Origin: Tetramitus jugosus
Lineage: Eukaryota > Heterolobosea > Eutetramitea > Acrasida > Vahlkampfiidae
Assembly: GCA_937625935.1 (NCBI GenBank)
Contig: OW569366.1
Span: 62,001 to 126,000, forward strand
Direction: 5' to 3'
DNA: 64,000 bases
Both the position numbers and the translations under genes were made by a program. Shown piece after piece: positions 29,644 through 39,007 of the stretch (positions are counted from its first letter, which is position 1; every line of letters starts with the position of its first letter). The notes under the pieces are model-generated. The model ran no database searches. It was not told the DNA's origin and worked only from the letters and a program-made list of their open reading frames with translations.

Positions 29644-29976
29644 ATGGAAACAAACGCAAACATTCCATCCTCAGCTGAGGCTAGGGAGTACTCCCGGGAA
29701 GGGTACGCGGTATGGACAGTACAGAATGTTGGGAGTAGCATCAACAAAAATGAGGTGGTGATCAAAGGTTCACAATGTCATAACACGGCACCAACAATTG
29801 CAAGAATGATTGGTACGAGATACAAGGGTTGGGTCACCAGAGCCCATGTGAGAAGGTGGGAAAAAGGTCAGTTCATTGCTTGGGTCAATGTGAAGGACGA
29901 CAAACTGTATGAGTTTGTTGAAACTTTCAATGATTCAAAACATGAATGCCTATGCCTCCATCAAGAGAGAAGTTGA
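29644..29976 (+). CDS. LINE-A ORF1, first part (110 aa)
   Basis: METNANIPSSAEAREYSREG is followed by a compact segment with AVWTVQNVGS, EVVIKGSQCHNTAPTIARMI, RAHVRRWEKGQFIAWVNVKD and DKLYEFVETFND. The same segment, with substitutions, is found in LINE-B (YVVWTKMSKEAATKRDEVVI ... WIIVRDDKVWEFIQWL at 34915-35150), so it is conserved. Its beta-alpha pattern could be an RNA-binding (RRM-like) fold, as in L1 ORF1; that is a guess. The frame overlaps the next one (29909) by 68 nt, shifted +1. Confidence 0.7.
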   Translation: METNANIPSSAEAREYSREGYAVWTVQNVGSSINKNEVVIKGSQCHNTAPTIARMIGTRYKGWVTRAHVRRWEKGQFIAWVNVKDDKLYEFVETFNDSKHECLCLHQERS

Positions 29977-30475
29977 CGCGGAGAAAAAGTTGGTCATCCA
30001 CAAGGTATTGGGAAAGTCAAGGGACTACATAGCCAAACTGGTCGGAGAAGAAAAGGTCAGACATGTTGAGGTCAAGGGCAACACTGCGTTTGTAACCATG
30101 ACTTCTCAGTCTTATGCTCAAGCTGTCATAGGCGATAAGCAAATTTCAGCAGAGATAAGCCCATACATACAAAGAAGCCAAGATCCTGTGAAGCTACTTA
30201 CGAGAAAGTTTCAGAGAACTACTGACACTTTGAAACAACAAATGGAAGAACTAATGAAGAGAGTCAGACAACTGGAGATGGAAATAAGTCTGATAGAGGA
30301 AAAGAAAAGTGGGAAAAAGGCTGCCAAAGCAGTGAAAAGAACTAGTCGCCCAATCCAACCTACTATACTCACTGTCCTTGAATCTGAAGAAAAAGGAGAG
30401 GAAGATGCAACAATGGAAGCTGAAGTTATCACCATAGTGCCTTTGGTTCTCCGCATAACCTTGACAGGGACATGA
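29909..30475 (+). CDS. LINE-A ORF1, second part with coiled coil (188 aa)
   Basis: This frame is +1 relative to the first part. After the overlap it reads VIHKVLGKSRDYIAKLVGEE and HVEVKGNTAFVTMTSQSYAQ, again an RRM-like alternation. A strongly charged helical region follows (FQRTTDTLKQQMEELMKRVR, LEMEISLIEEKKSGKKAAKA), likely a coiled coil for trimerisation as in other LINE ORF1 proteins. LINE-B has a matching coiled-coil region (KRSVAQLQRDMNKMLDDYRR) in the same relative frame. The TGA stop overlaps the next start as ATGA at 30472-30475. Confidence 0.65.
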   Translation: MSLLKLSMIQNMNAYASIKREVDAEKKLVIHKVLGKSRDYIAKLVGEEKVRHVEVKGNTAFVTMTSQSYAQAVIGDKQISAEISPYIQRSQDPVKLLTRKFQRTTDTLKQQMEELMKRVRQLEMEISLIEEKKSGKKAAKAVKRTSRPIQPTILTVLESEEKGEEDATMEAEVITIVPLVLRITLTGT

Positions 30476-30945
30476 CAGCAAACGGAGAGAATAGCGATGT
30501 GACCATGCTAGTAGAGAACGGTGAGGTAGTTCCACGTCAAGATACAGTCGTGACTCCTACCAATAGCGTGGAAAATCAAACACAGCCACCAAATGTCAGT
30601 GAACCGCCCGATGAACAAAATATGGAAGAACGAAAGAAGCTCTTAATTAGTGCTAGACGAGCTAAGAGGAGAGAGCGTGCTCTCTCGGACAGCCAAGCAC
30701 TCATTTACAACTACGCCGTAATAAGGGAGGACACACCAAGAAAAAAGAATGGCAAGCGTGGAACCAACACAATACTCTCGGAGAACTCGAGGAAGAGAGC
30801 ACTCCTCAAAACTCCCGAAAGGATGGCTCAGATGAAAGATTTGGTACAAGCCAGCAAAGAGGTTGCATCAACAATAGTTAATGTACACGCGACTCACAAG
30901 GATGTAGTGAATCACCCCCAGTTAGACCATACCCCACCATGTTAA
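30472..30945 (+). CDS. LINE-A accessory ORF between ORF1 and ORF2 (157 aa)
   Basis: It starts within the stop of the previous frame (ATGA) and ends inside the start of ORF2 (ATGTTAA at 30939-30945). The product is polar: an Asn/Val/Pro-rich first third, then a basic stretch (RRAKRRERAL, PRKKNGKRGTN, SRKRALLKTPERMAQ). No domain was recognised. It could be a separate small protein or the C-terminal nucleic-acid-binding tail of ORF1 reached by a frame change. Confidence 0.55.
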   Translation: MTANGENSDVTMLVENGEVVPRQDTVVTPTNSVENQTQPPNVSEPPDEQNMEERKKLLISARRAKRRERALSDSQALIYNYAVIREDTPRKKNGKRGTNTILSENSRKRALLKTPERMAQMKDLVQASKEVASTIVNVHATHKDVVNHPQLDHTPPC

Positions 30946-33900
30946 AAGTGATGTGGTACAACATCAATGGCATCAAAGGGAAGGCCAATGATGTCGTAGA
31001 CTTCCTGGAGTCGGAGCAAATAGACGTACTGCTGCTGCAGGAGGCCACAAATATAGATGAATATTGGCTGAAAACAATCAGCAAGAAATTGATGAGGATC
31101 CAGTGCATACTGGTATGTGAGGTCCCCAACAAACATCTGGCTGCAATTATCAGAACCACTACAGTGCCATCGTACGGAGTGATGCACAGTGGGGACAGAC
31201 TACAGGTCCTCAAGATCACTACGGTGAACGAGTCATTTGTTGTTGCAAACCACTACGGCCCGCACAAAAAGGATCGAGAACACTACAAGCTGTTTGGGGA
31301 GACAGTAAGCAAGTTCGCAAATGAGGGTAAATTTCTTTTAGGGGGTGATCATAATGCTGTAACAGTCGCGTCGGACAGGTCACAGAAGCGACTTGATGAA
31401 AACTCTGCATTACTTCTGCAGGCACTGATGGAGAACAACCTACAAGACGTTAATGAGCTGAAAGGTGTAGAAAGGTTTCACACATTCTACAGAAGTGGCA
31501 GCTCGTCAAGGATTGACCATGTGTGGTGCAACAGAGCAGGAGGTGAGGCTATCAACACCATAGAAATGTTTACAAGGAACGGTGTACACAGTGATCACTT
31601 TCTTACAATGATAACACTGAGAACCGATACTCAGCGCTCCCTGAATCACAACAGAACGGTCTATAGATTCCCAAAGAATAAGGAGGACCCAAAGTGGCTT
31701 CGGTACGGGGCGGAGCTCATCAGCGTTCTCGAGAACAACCTGCTAAACACGATTGAGGATGTGGATGAACAATGTAGGATCATCACTTCCTCCATTTTTA
31801 ACCAGGCCAAAGTGTTTGAACATGCCGGTGAGGTGAAAATATGGCGCAATAGTAGAGCCGTCAAACGTTTGTTGAAAAGAAGAGAAGTGCTTGTTAAGTT
31901 CTTGGCAAACCGCGAGTGGACTGGCGAAGTTGAATCAATGTGTGGATGGGACACTATCGACTCTCGGGAGTCAAGGGTATGGTATTCGTTGAAAAAGGTT
32001 AGCGAATCTCTCCACAAAGTAAGAGCCCACAAAGCGAATCAAAAGTTCAGAAAGTGGGAGTGGAAGGCTCGAACGTCAGAATTCTCTGATCCATCATCGT
32101 TCTTCTCGGCCTCTACGGCGAAGAAGAGCTCTAGGGTTCGGCTGTCAAGAGTAAAAGTCGGTGGAATTGAACATATGGATGATGCCACTGTTGGTGAAGT
32201 GGCGGCCGAGTACTTTGAGGGTGCGTTTGCTCCTGCAGTTGCAGACATGACTTACTTAGATGGTCTGAGAAGCAGTGGAAACAGAGATTTGATCCAACAG
32301 GCCTTCACCCCCATCACCACAGAAGAGGTCAGCAAAGCAGTAGGTTGGCTCAGAAATCGTAAGTGCCCTGGGCCAGACGGTATACACAACGAAATGTTGA
32401 AAGTTCCATGCACAAAGAAGAGGGACTACAGATGGGAACTCTCCGACATTTTAGCTGGCTTTTTCAACAACATCACTAAGCAGGGGAAGTTTCCTGCCAT
32501 GTGGAAGGAAGCTACGATTATCTCAGCTTACAAGAAGGGTGACGCTACTAACCCGGCTAACTACAGACCAATATGCCTCCTGAGTACTGTGTCGAAATTG
32601 TACACCAAGTTGATTAATAGAAGAATCTCTGTTGCTGCTGAGACAGGAGGGATTTTCTCTAATGTTCAAGGTGGCGGCAGAAAGTTCCGGGACATTCGGG
32701 AGAAGCTGTCCATAGTAAGAGGAATCATTGACCATGCCAACAGGGAAAACAAGCAACTGTTCCTGCTTTTGACAGACATATCTAAAGCGTTTGATTCGGT
32801 ACCACACAACGCAATCAAGGCAATTTATGAGTTCTTTGAATTCCCTGACAATGTTGTCAGATTGGTGAGTGGAATGGTGGAGAACAATTTTGCTGGTGTT
32901 CTGACGAGAGCTGTCTCAAGAAGGTTCCCTATCGGAAAGGGAACAAGGCAAGGTGACTCTTTATCACCTACCACATACATTCTAGTGCACCAAACGGTGT
33001 TGATGTATGTTGACAGGAAGGTACTAGGTTACCGAGCTATGTCTCAAGGATTGTGGAACGCGGCCTACATCGACGATTGCAATTTGTTCGCCGAATCCAG
33101 GGCAGATATTGAGCGTGCTGCACAGGCGATGTCGGAGGTTCTATCACTACGGATGTCGATGCACCCTGACAAGCTTGAACTGTATGTGCGACAAATGGAG
33201 AAGGACACAGGGTATGACATAGAGGTGGATGGAACAGTTGTTCCCGCGAGAGACAGTTCTCGAGTCTTTCGAGCACTGGGTCTTTTCACCAACCTAAAGG
33301 GGAATACAAAACAACAAATTGAGCAGGCATGGAACAAGTCCCAAAGAGTGGTGACTAGGTTGAAAATGATGAAGCTTACTCCCAGACAGGTGGCAAGAGT
33401 AGTGAACACATGTATTCACCCTATTTTCAAGTATGCATCTGAGTTCACTGATTGGACTGATGGATGGATACTCAAGGTGAACAGACTGGGTAGGATGCTG
33501 GTCAAGCACGGATCGGTAGCAATGAAACGCTTCCCCTCCGAACTGCTCCCGGTCAGCAGTGATCGTGGATCGATCGGTCTGAACGATATAGAAGAAACTA
33601 TCACGACGCAAACCGCCTGGTTTGTCAGTACCATGGTGTCTGGTAAGAGAGATACCGAAGCGAAACAGCTGTTGCTTGACACGCTTGAGGAGATCAAGCA
33701 AAAACAAACATTCCAATCAGAGAATGTATTTCAGTCAAGCAACAGGCTGGAACACGCTAAGCACTCTTACATGAAGTGGTGTGCGCTAAGAATGCACAGA
33801 TACAATATCAAACTAGGGAAGGAACGGGTCTACAACAACTGTGATGACTGCAATATCGCACGATATGTGCCATCAGTTATCCTCAAAAGGCTCTACCTTG

Positions 33901-34322
33901 GTGGTATTACAAACAGGGACCAATTGGTCCTGGACAACAAGCTCAAAAGTCTGAAGGACATCAGAATTGATTTCCCGGGGTGCAAGATCGGGACAAGATC
34001 TCATGAGATGCTGAAAATCGTGGTGTCACAAATGAACGGTTGTGAGTGTCAATCACAAAGGGAGGATCCCTCCAGCAGTAACGCAGAATCCCTCATGATG
34101 GGGGACTCCCGTATCGAGAGCAGAGAGCAGCTACAGTCAATGATGGATCAACAAAGGACCGAAAGAATCTCGGGAATGGGGCTCTACTGGCTGCAAGCTG
34201 ATGCAATACGAAGCGGAGCTGACTTCAGCTTTCTGAAGTACCCACACAAGATCAATAGGCAAGTGGAGTGGTTCTTCACACAAAAGAGACAAAGCGCTGT
34301 CTATATGGCAAGGATGAAGTGA
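30939..34322 (+). CDS. LINE-A ORF2: AP-like endonuclease and reverse transcriptase (1127 aa)
   Basis: The enzyme should nick the target DNA and copy its own RNA from the nick. Endonuclease motifs appear in order: WYNINGIKG, LLLQEATN, NHYGPHKK, LLGGDHNAV, SSRIDHVW and GVHSDHF (residues about 3-230), matching the N, QE, Y, D-x-N, RID and SDH positions of APE-type LINE nucleases. RT motifs follow: RKCPGPDGI (about 470), NYRPICLLSTVSKL, DISKAFDSVPHNA (about 612), GTRQGDSLSP, YIDD (710-713, the catalytic Asp pair) and HPDKLEL. The frame ends just before a zinc-knuckle coded in the next frame (34322). Confidence 0.92.
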   Translation: MLKVMWYNINGIKGKANDVVDFLESEQIDVLLLQEATNIDEYWLKTISKKLMRIQCILVCEVPNKHLAAIIRTTTVPSYGVMHSGDRLQVLKITTVNESFVVANHYGPHKKDREHYKLFGETVSKFANEGKFLLGGDHNAVTVASDRSQKRLDENSALLLQALMENNLQDVNELKGVERFHTFYRSGSSSRIDHVWCNRAGGEAINTIEMFTRNGVHSDHFLTMITLRTDTQRSLNHNRTVYRFPKNKEDPKWLRYGAELISVLENNLLNTIEDVDEQCRIITSSIFNQAKVFEHAGEVKIWRNSRAVKRLLKRREVLVKFLANREWTGEVESMCGWDTIDSRESRVWYSLKKVSESLHKVRAHKANQKFRKWEWKARTSEFSDPSSFFSASTAKKSSRVRLSRVKVGGIEHMDDATVGEVAAEYFEGAFAPAVADMTYLDGLRSSGNRDLIQQAFTPITTEEVSKAVGWLRNRKCPGPDGIHNEMLKVPCTKKRDYRWELSDILAGFFNNITKQGKFPAMWKEATIISAYKKGDATNPANYRPICLLSTVSKLYTKLINRRISVAAETGGIFSNVQGGGRKFRDIREKLSIVRGIIDHANRENKQLFLLLTDISKAFDSVPHNAIKAIYEFFEFPDNVVRLVSGMVENNFAGVLTRAVSRRFPIGKGTRQGDSLSPTTYILVHQTVLMYVDRKVLGYRAMSQGLWNAAYIDDCNLFAESRADIERAAQAMSEVLSLRMSMHPDKLELYVRQMEKDTGYDIEVDGTVVPARDSSRVFRALGLFTNLKGNTKQQIEQAWNKSQRVVTRLKMMKLTPRQVARVVNTCIHPIFKYASEFTDWTDGWILKVNRLGRMLVKHGSVAMKRFPSELLPVSSDRGSIGLNDIEETITTQTAWFVSTMVSGKRDTEAKQLLLDTLEEIKQKQTFQSENVFQSSNRLEHAKHSYMKWCALRMHRYNIKLGKERVYNNCDDCNIARYVPSVILKRLYLGGITNRDQLVLDNKLKSLKDIRIDFPGCKIGTRSHEMLKIVVSQMNGCECQSQREDPSSSNAESLMMGDSRIESREQLQSMMDQQRTERISGMGLYWLQADAIRSGADFSFLKYPHKINRQVEWFFTQKRQSAVYMARMK

Positions 34323-34729
34323 TGGAAAGATGTGAGCGATGTCTCAAAGAGCCAGAGACGATACAACACTGTCTCATACGTTGTCCAAGGGCCATCGTGC
34401 GCCGAAGATGACTGGCATTGTCAGTAGGTAAAGACCTTGACAAGCTGGGTATTCATCATAAGCAGCAAATCAATATATGGTTTGATAATGTTGTGTGGAA
34501 GGATGGTAAAGTCTCTGTGAGAGAAAATCGTAAGACAAGCAAGGAGTTCCTATCTGGTATGATGGGGGTTGAAAATGAAGCAGTGGAACAAGTAACAAAA
34601 GGTTTGAAAATGAACGGTGTGAAGAAGGTCATGGCGGAAAAGAAAGCGAAATCGTTCGTGAACAGGGTGAAGAGGAGGTGCGTCGACACCCTTCATCGCC
34701 TATTCATCTCCCACAAGGAAGACACATAA
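34322..34729 (+). pseudogene. LINE-A ORF2 C-terminal zinc knuckle and tail, out of frame
   Basis: The frame begins at an ATG overlapping the ORF2 stop (TGATG, 34320-34324). It reads MERCERCLKEPETIQHCLIR then CP, i.e. a CxxC...HxxxxC zinc knuckle typical of LINE RT C-termini, then meets an in-frame TGA at 34409-34411 and continues to 34729 (IWFDNVVWKDG, SGMMGVENEAVEQ, VNRVKRRCVDTLHRLF). The tail is conserved in LINE-C and LINE-D, so it once belonged to ORF2. Either LINE-A has just lost it by one frameshift and one nonsense change, or it is reached by recoding. Confidence 0.65.
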
Positions 34730-34801
34730 CAATGACGCTCTACGAGCGTCATTGTGAGAAATGAAAAGTAACGGAGGAGATAACGCTCTTCGAGCGTTAT
34801 C
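34729..34801 (+). other. LINE-A 3' UTR double hairpin
   Basis: Stem 1 is ACAATGACGCTC (34729-34740) with loop TAC and a perfect 12-nt complement (34744-34755). Stem 2 is GATAACGCTC (34779-34788) with loop TTC and a perfect 10-nt complement (34792-34801). Both share the core ACGCTC-NNN-GAGCGT. They precede TGGTTGTAT and the A-run. A pair of hairpins at the same place in the 623-bp element suggests they are the RT recognition structure. Confidence 0.7.
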
Positions 34802-34885
34802 CAGTGTAAATAGTCAGAAAATAAAATCGGAGCAACCGAAATGGTTGTATTAAAAAAAAAAAAAAACATTTAAAAACGCGAACAC

Positions 34886-35750
34886 ATGTCACAAGGACCG
34901 TCAGTACAGGCGGTAATGATCCGCAGAAGTCAATATGTTGTATGGACAAAGATGAGCAAAGAAGCAGCTACGAAGAGAGATGAAGTAGTCATCACTATGG
35001 GAGGTGCAGCAATGTAACTCCAGAAGCAATAGCAAACAAACTAGTTGCGGGCTGCTCGGAGTGGGTAGAGAGGGTACAAGTAGTTAGGAGAGGTGAAAGC
35101 TACAAGGCGTGGATAATTGTCAGAGATGACAAAGTTTGGGAATTCATTCAGTGGTTGCAGTTGCACAAAAGTGTTGAAGGATTCCACTGCAAGTGTCAAT
35201 GGAAGAATGAGAGCGACACATGACGTAGTAATTTCCGGAGCTGGGAAGATCAGCAAGGAAGATATTGAAACTTGGGCTGGTCGGGATAACGTGCAACAAG
35301 ACTAGGAAATTTGTTCACAAAACACTCGAACCAATGGATTTATTGAAGAGAAGTGTAGCTCAGCTTCAAAGAGACATGAACAAGATGCTAGATGATTACA
35401 GGAGGAGTGTGGAAGAAATTCGATTTCTTAAGTCGGAAATGATGAAGATGAGACTTCGGGTGAGTAAGCTGGATGGAGCGAACAAAAGCACCATACAAGA
35501 GAAAGTAACTAAACCTAGGGACATACTGGAGGAACCACAAAATGCAGTGCAAACGATGGACGATGATCCGGTGAGCACACCAGTGGCCCAGATAAAAAAC
35601 AGAGGGAAACTAATGATTGATGAAGGTCAGAGGAGAATGGATGATTTTGTAAGCAACAGAGGAAAGAAGCGAGATGCTAGGGAAGTCGACGATGAAGAGG
35701 TACAAAGGAAGATAATTATGACTAATTCCCCTATGGAACGATTCGAGTGA
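34886..35750 (+). pseudogene. LINE-B ORF1 region, broken
   Basis: MSQGPSVQAVMIRRSQYVVW begins the first frame, which stops at a TAA near 35018 after a one-base loss. The next frame (TPEAIANKLVAGCSEWVERV ... DDKVWEFIQWL) matches the first part of LINE-A ORF1 and stops at 35220. The coiled-coil part (from about 35117, then 35265-35750: SVAQLQRDMNKMLDDYRRSV) again lies in a +1 frame. No counterpart of the LINE-A accessory ORF is clear. The tail is basic and acidic in turn (NRGKKRDAREVDDEEVQRK). Confidence 0.6.
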
Positions 35751-35802
35751 ACAGTACTCAAGAGAGTGTGGTTCCACCACAAGAGCTCGGACATAGCGAG
35801 CT

Positions 35803-38800
35803 ATGAGTACGACACTCAATGTCGTTTGGTACAACATCAGAGGGTTAGGAGGGAAACGAAACGATGTTGTTGCCATGATGGAGACGATCCTCCCAAGGAT
35901 TGATGTTCTGATGCTGCAAGAGGCGAGTTGCAAGAGTGAAAAGTTCAAGGCGACTTTTGAAAAGCAGCTGGAGTATGCCGGGTGTATGTTGATACACACC
36001 AACACAGATGACAGAATAATGACGATATTAAGAAGAGAGAGTATTCAAGAGTACAGAACACTGTTGACGAACCAAAGATTGTTGGCTGTAGAGGTGGCAA
36101 GCGGAGATCTGCGAGTCACCCTGGTCAATCATTACGGACCTCACAAAAGAGCTGAAGGCGGACATCACATATGTGATGGTCAATGAGGCATTGAGAGTGC
36201 TCTCATGCAGGGGAAAACTATTGTTTGGTGGGGATCACAATACAGTGATAAACAGTACTGAGCGGACCTCTCAGTTAGATGACAATAGTGCACATTTTAA
36301 GGCAATGGTGGAAGGGTTACAATTGAGCGATGTTAATACGGTTACAGACACACCCCATTTTCACACGTTCTTTAGAGGCGAGTTCTCTTCTCGCATCGAC
36401 TCAGTCTGGTGCAATTCACCAGCCACTGACATTGTTAGAGATGTGGAAAAGTACACAGACAATGGGGTAAGGAGTGATCACATACCTACGATGGTAAAGG
36501 TATGGTGGACAAAGGTGGAGGCACAAGGGCCCACAGAAGAAAAGCCCAAGTTCCCAAAGAGTGACAGCAAGATGTGGATAGAGTACTCTAAAGAGGTGGT
36601 TGAGGAGCTAGATAAAATCAACATGGCGGAAATGGATGTTGATGAACAATGTGACCGGATCACTATGATCTTAAAGGAAAGTGCAAAGAGGTTTCCTAAG
36701 TGTAAACCAATTGCGAGAGGAATTGACAACCGCAGAGTAAAACGTTGGCTGAAGGATAGAATGGTTTTAGTGGAGCGGCTGTCTTCCCATGACACCGGTT
36801 CACCGAAACTCATGAGGGTTTGCAAGGCGTACAATGAGGACTGTACTCTGAGAGGTATTTTGGCATCACTGAAGATTGTCGATGGGCTTGTACAAGTTGA
36901 AAGAGCCCGTAGGGCTAACACGTGGTTTTCCAAGTGGTTGTACAAAGCCAGAACTACAGAATTCGTGGACCCCCGATTCTTCTTCAATGCTGCCACAGGC
37001 AAGAAGGCACTGAGGCTAAGATTCAAGAGTTACAAGAGTGGAGAAAAGGTGATCACTGCCCCGGAAAAGGTAGCTGAGCATGCTGCTGATTACTTTGAGG
37101 AGGTGTTTGAACAAGAATATGCAGACATGACGTTCCTAGACGAGATGAGATGCAGGACTGAGAGTATGGAGGATATTTTTCCCCCGTTCAAGTTGGAGGA
37201 GGTGCTGCAATCCTTAAAGTGGCTGCGAAACGGTAAAGCATCGGGGGTCGACAAGATATTCAATGAAATGCTCAAATTGAGACACACCAAGGAAAGAGAC
37301 TATAGAGTTGAGTTCACAGAGGCGCTGATGACTTTCTTCAATAGAATATTAGAGACCGGGCAATTCCCGTGTGAATGGAAGAGGTGTGTTATAGTTCCGG
37401 CGTACAAGAAGGGCTGCCCTATGATGATAGGGAACTTTCGCCCTATATGCCTGCTCAGCGGTCTATCAAAGGTTTTCACTCGGTTTCTTAACCAAAGAGT
37501 GTCAGCTGCTGCTGAGAAAATGTGTGTATTCAACAACACACAAGGTGGGGATCGTAAAATGCGTGACATCAGAGAAAAGCTGTCCATCATTAGAGGAGTG
37601 ATCGATCACGCAAATAGAAATGATAAGCAGTTGTATCTTCTGCTTACCGACATCTCGAAGGCATTCGACAGTGTACCACACAATGCCGTCACTGCTGCCT
37701 ACCGGTTTTTCAACTTCCCAGAGGGTATCATCACGCTCGTCAGGAACATGTTGGAATCGAATGTGGCAACAGTCGGTACACAACACACATCCCGGTCGAT
37801 TGATATCAACAGAGGCAAGGGGACTCATTGTCTCCCACGACTTATGTGATAGTCCATCAGCTAGTGTTGCTGTATGCAAAGCTAAGAGCAAGTGGCTACC
37901 AAGCCATGAGCCAGAGAATCTGGAATGTAGCTTACGTAGATGACCTTTTCAGTGATGATCTCCAGGACATCCAGTCGACGGCTAATGATATGTACAGGGC
38001 GCTCAAGTGGGTTGGTCTGAGTATGCACCCAGACAAGCTGGAGTTCTTTGAAAAGTGGGTGAAGCTCCTGTGACGATCAGAGTGGCTGATAAGGTGATTA
38101 CTGCAAAGGACAAACACACAGGCTTTAGAGCACTTGGGCTGTTTACAAACCTCAATGGGGACACAGAGGCCCAGAAGAAGCAAGCAAAGCAGAAGGTATT
38201 GAGAATCCTGAATCGGTTGAGGATGCTGAAGCTGGGACCAAGTCAGGCAGCGAGGATAGTGAACACATGTATCCATCCTGTATTCTTGTTTGCTTCAGAG
38301 TTTACCCATTGGCCAAAGAAATGGCTAAACGAAATCGAGGGTATTGGACGCAAGGCAGTGAAACATGGATCGAGTGCCATGAAAAGGTTTCCCTCTTTGC
38401 TGCTGTCAGTGGAGAGGGACAAAGGAGGTATTGGACTCAATGAATTCAAAGAGAGTTTTTTGAGATCTCTGCCTTTGTCGTGGGGATGCTGCAAGGTAAG
38501 AGAGACACGGAAGCACGGACACTTCTGTTGGATACGCTTGATGATGTCAAGCAATCGCAAACGCTCGTTCGGTCGAGCATATTTCAATCCAACAATCGTC
38601 TTCGTGAGACCAAACACTCTTACCTGTCTTGGTGCGCCAAACTTCTACATGGCTCGAAGGTTAAAGTGGGTCCCAAAGGAGATCATGAATGTGAGAAATG
38701 CAGTATTGGGTGGCATCTCCCTACGGGAGACGCAAAACTACTCATTCAAAGTGGAATTTCCAAAAACTCCCAACTCTTCGATGAGGATGGGATAATGGTT

Positions 38801-39000
38801 ATCCCGTTTGAGTAAGCTCACTGTGCGAGTGCGCCGGAGACGATCAGCCACTTACTGGTGGAATGTGATGAAGCCAAAAGGGTAAGGAAAGAACTGGTGG
38901 AGGAATTTAAAGCCAAATTGGACAAGCTGGAGTTTATGAGACCAGTCAAGCTAAAGATATGGTTCGATGATGTGGTTTACGAGACGATAAGCAGGTTCTC
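35803..39000 (+). pseudogene. LINE-B ORF2 (endonuclease/RT), broken in several frames
   Basis: Pieces are 35803-36186 (VVWYNIRGLGGKRNDVV, LMLQEAS, NHYGPHKR), 36173-37849 (LLFGGDHNTVI, SSRIDSVW, GKASGVDKIFNEMLK, NFRPICLLSGLSKVF, DISKAFDSVPHNAV), 37828-38073 (AYVDDLFSDD, HPDKLEF), 38055 to about 38470, about 38470-38815, and 38820-39000 (PETISHLLVECDEAKRV, KIWFDDVVYETISRF). At least five frame changes separate parts collinear with LINE-A ORF2, so this copy cannot make an active enzyme. The YVDD box differs from YIDD in LINE-A. Confidence 0.8.
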
Positions 39001-39007
39001 AATTGAA

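Larger units (their letters stand above)
29631..34877 (+). mobile_element. LINE-A: near-intact non-LTR retrotransposon upstream of tRNA-Arg
   Basis: An 11-bp duplication, CATTTAAAAAC, is present at 29631-29641 and 34867-34877. The 5.2-kb element between them has its first ATG two bases from the 5' end (29644), a string of ORF1 reading frames, a full endonuclease-reverse transcriptase ORF2, a downstream zinc-knuckle frame, two three-base-loop hairpins (34729-34755 and 34779-34801), the motif TGGTTGTAT and an A-run up to 34866. These are hallmarks of target-primed reverse transcription by an APE-type LINE. It lies 39-49 nt upstream of tRNA-Arg and is transcribed away from it. ORF2 is open over 1127 codons, so the insertion is recent. 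Confidence 0.9.
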
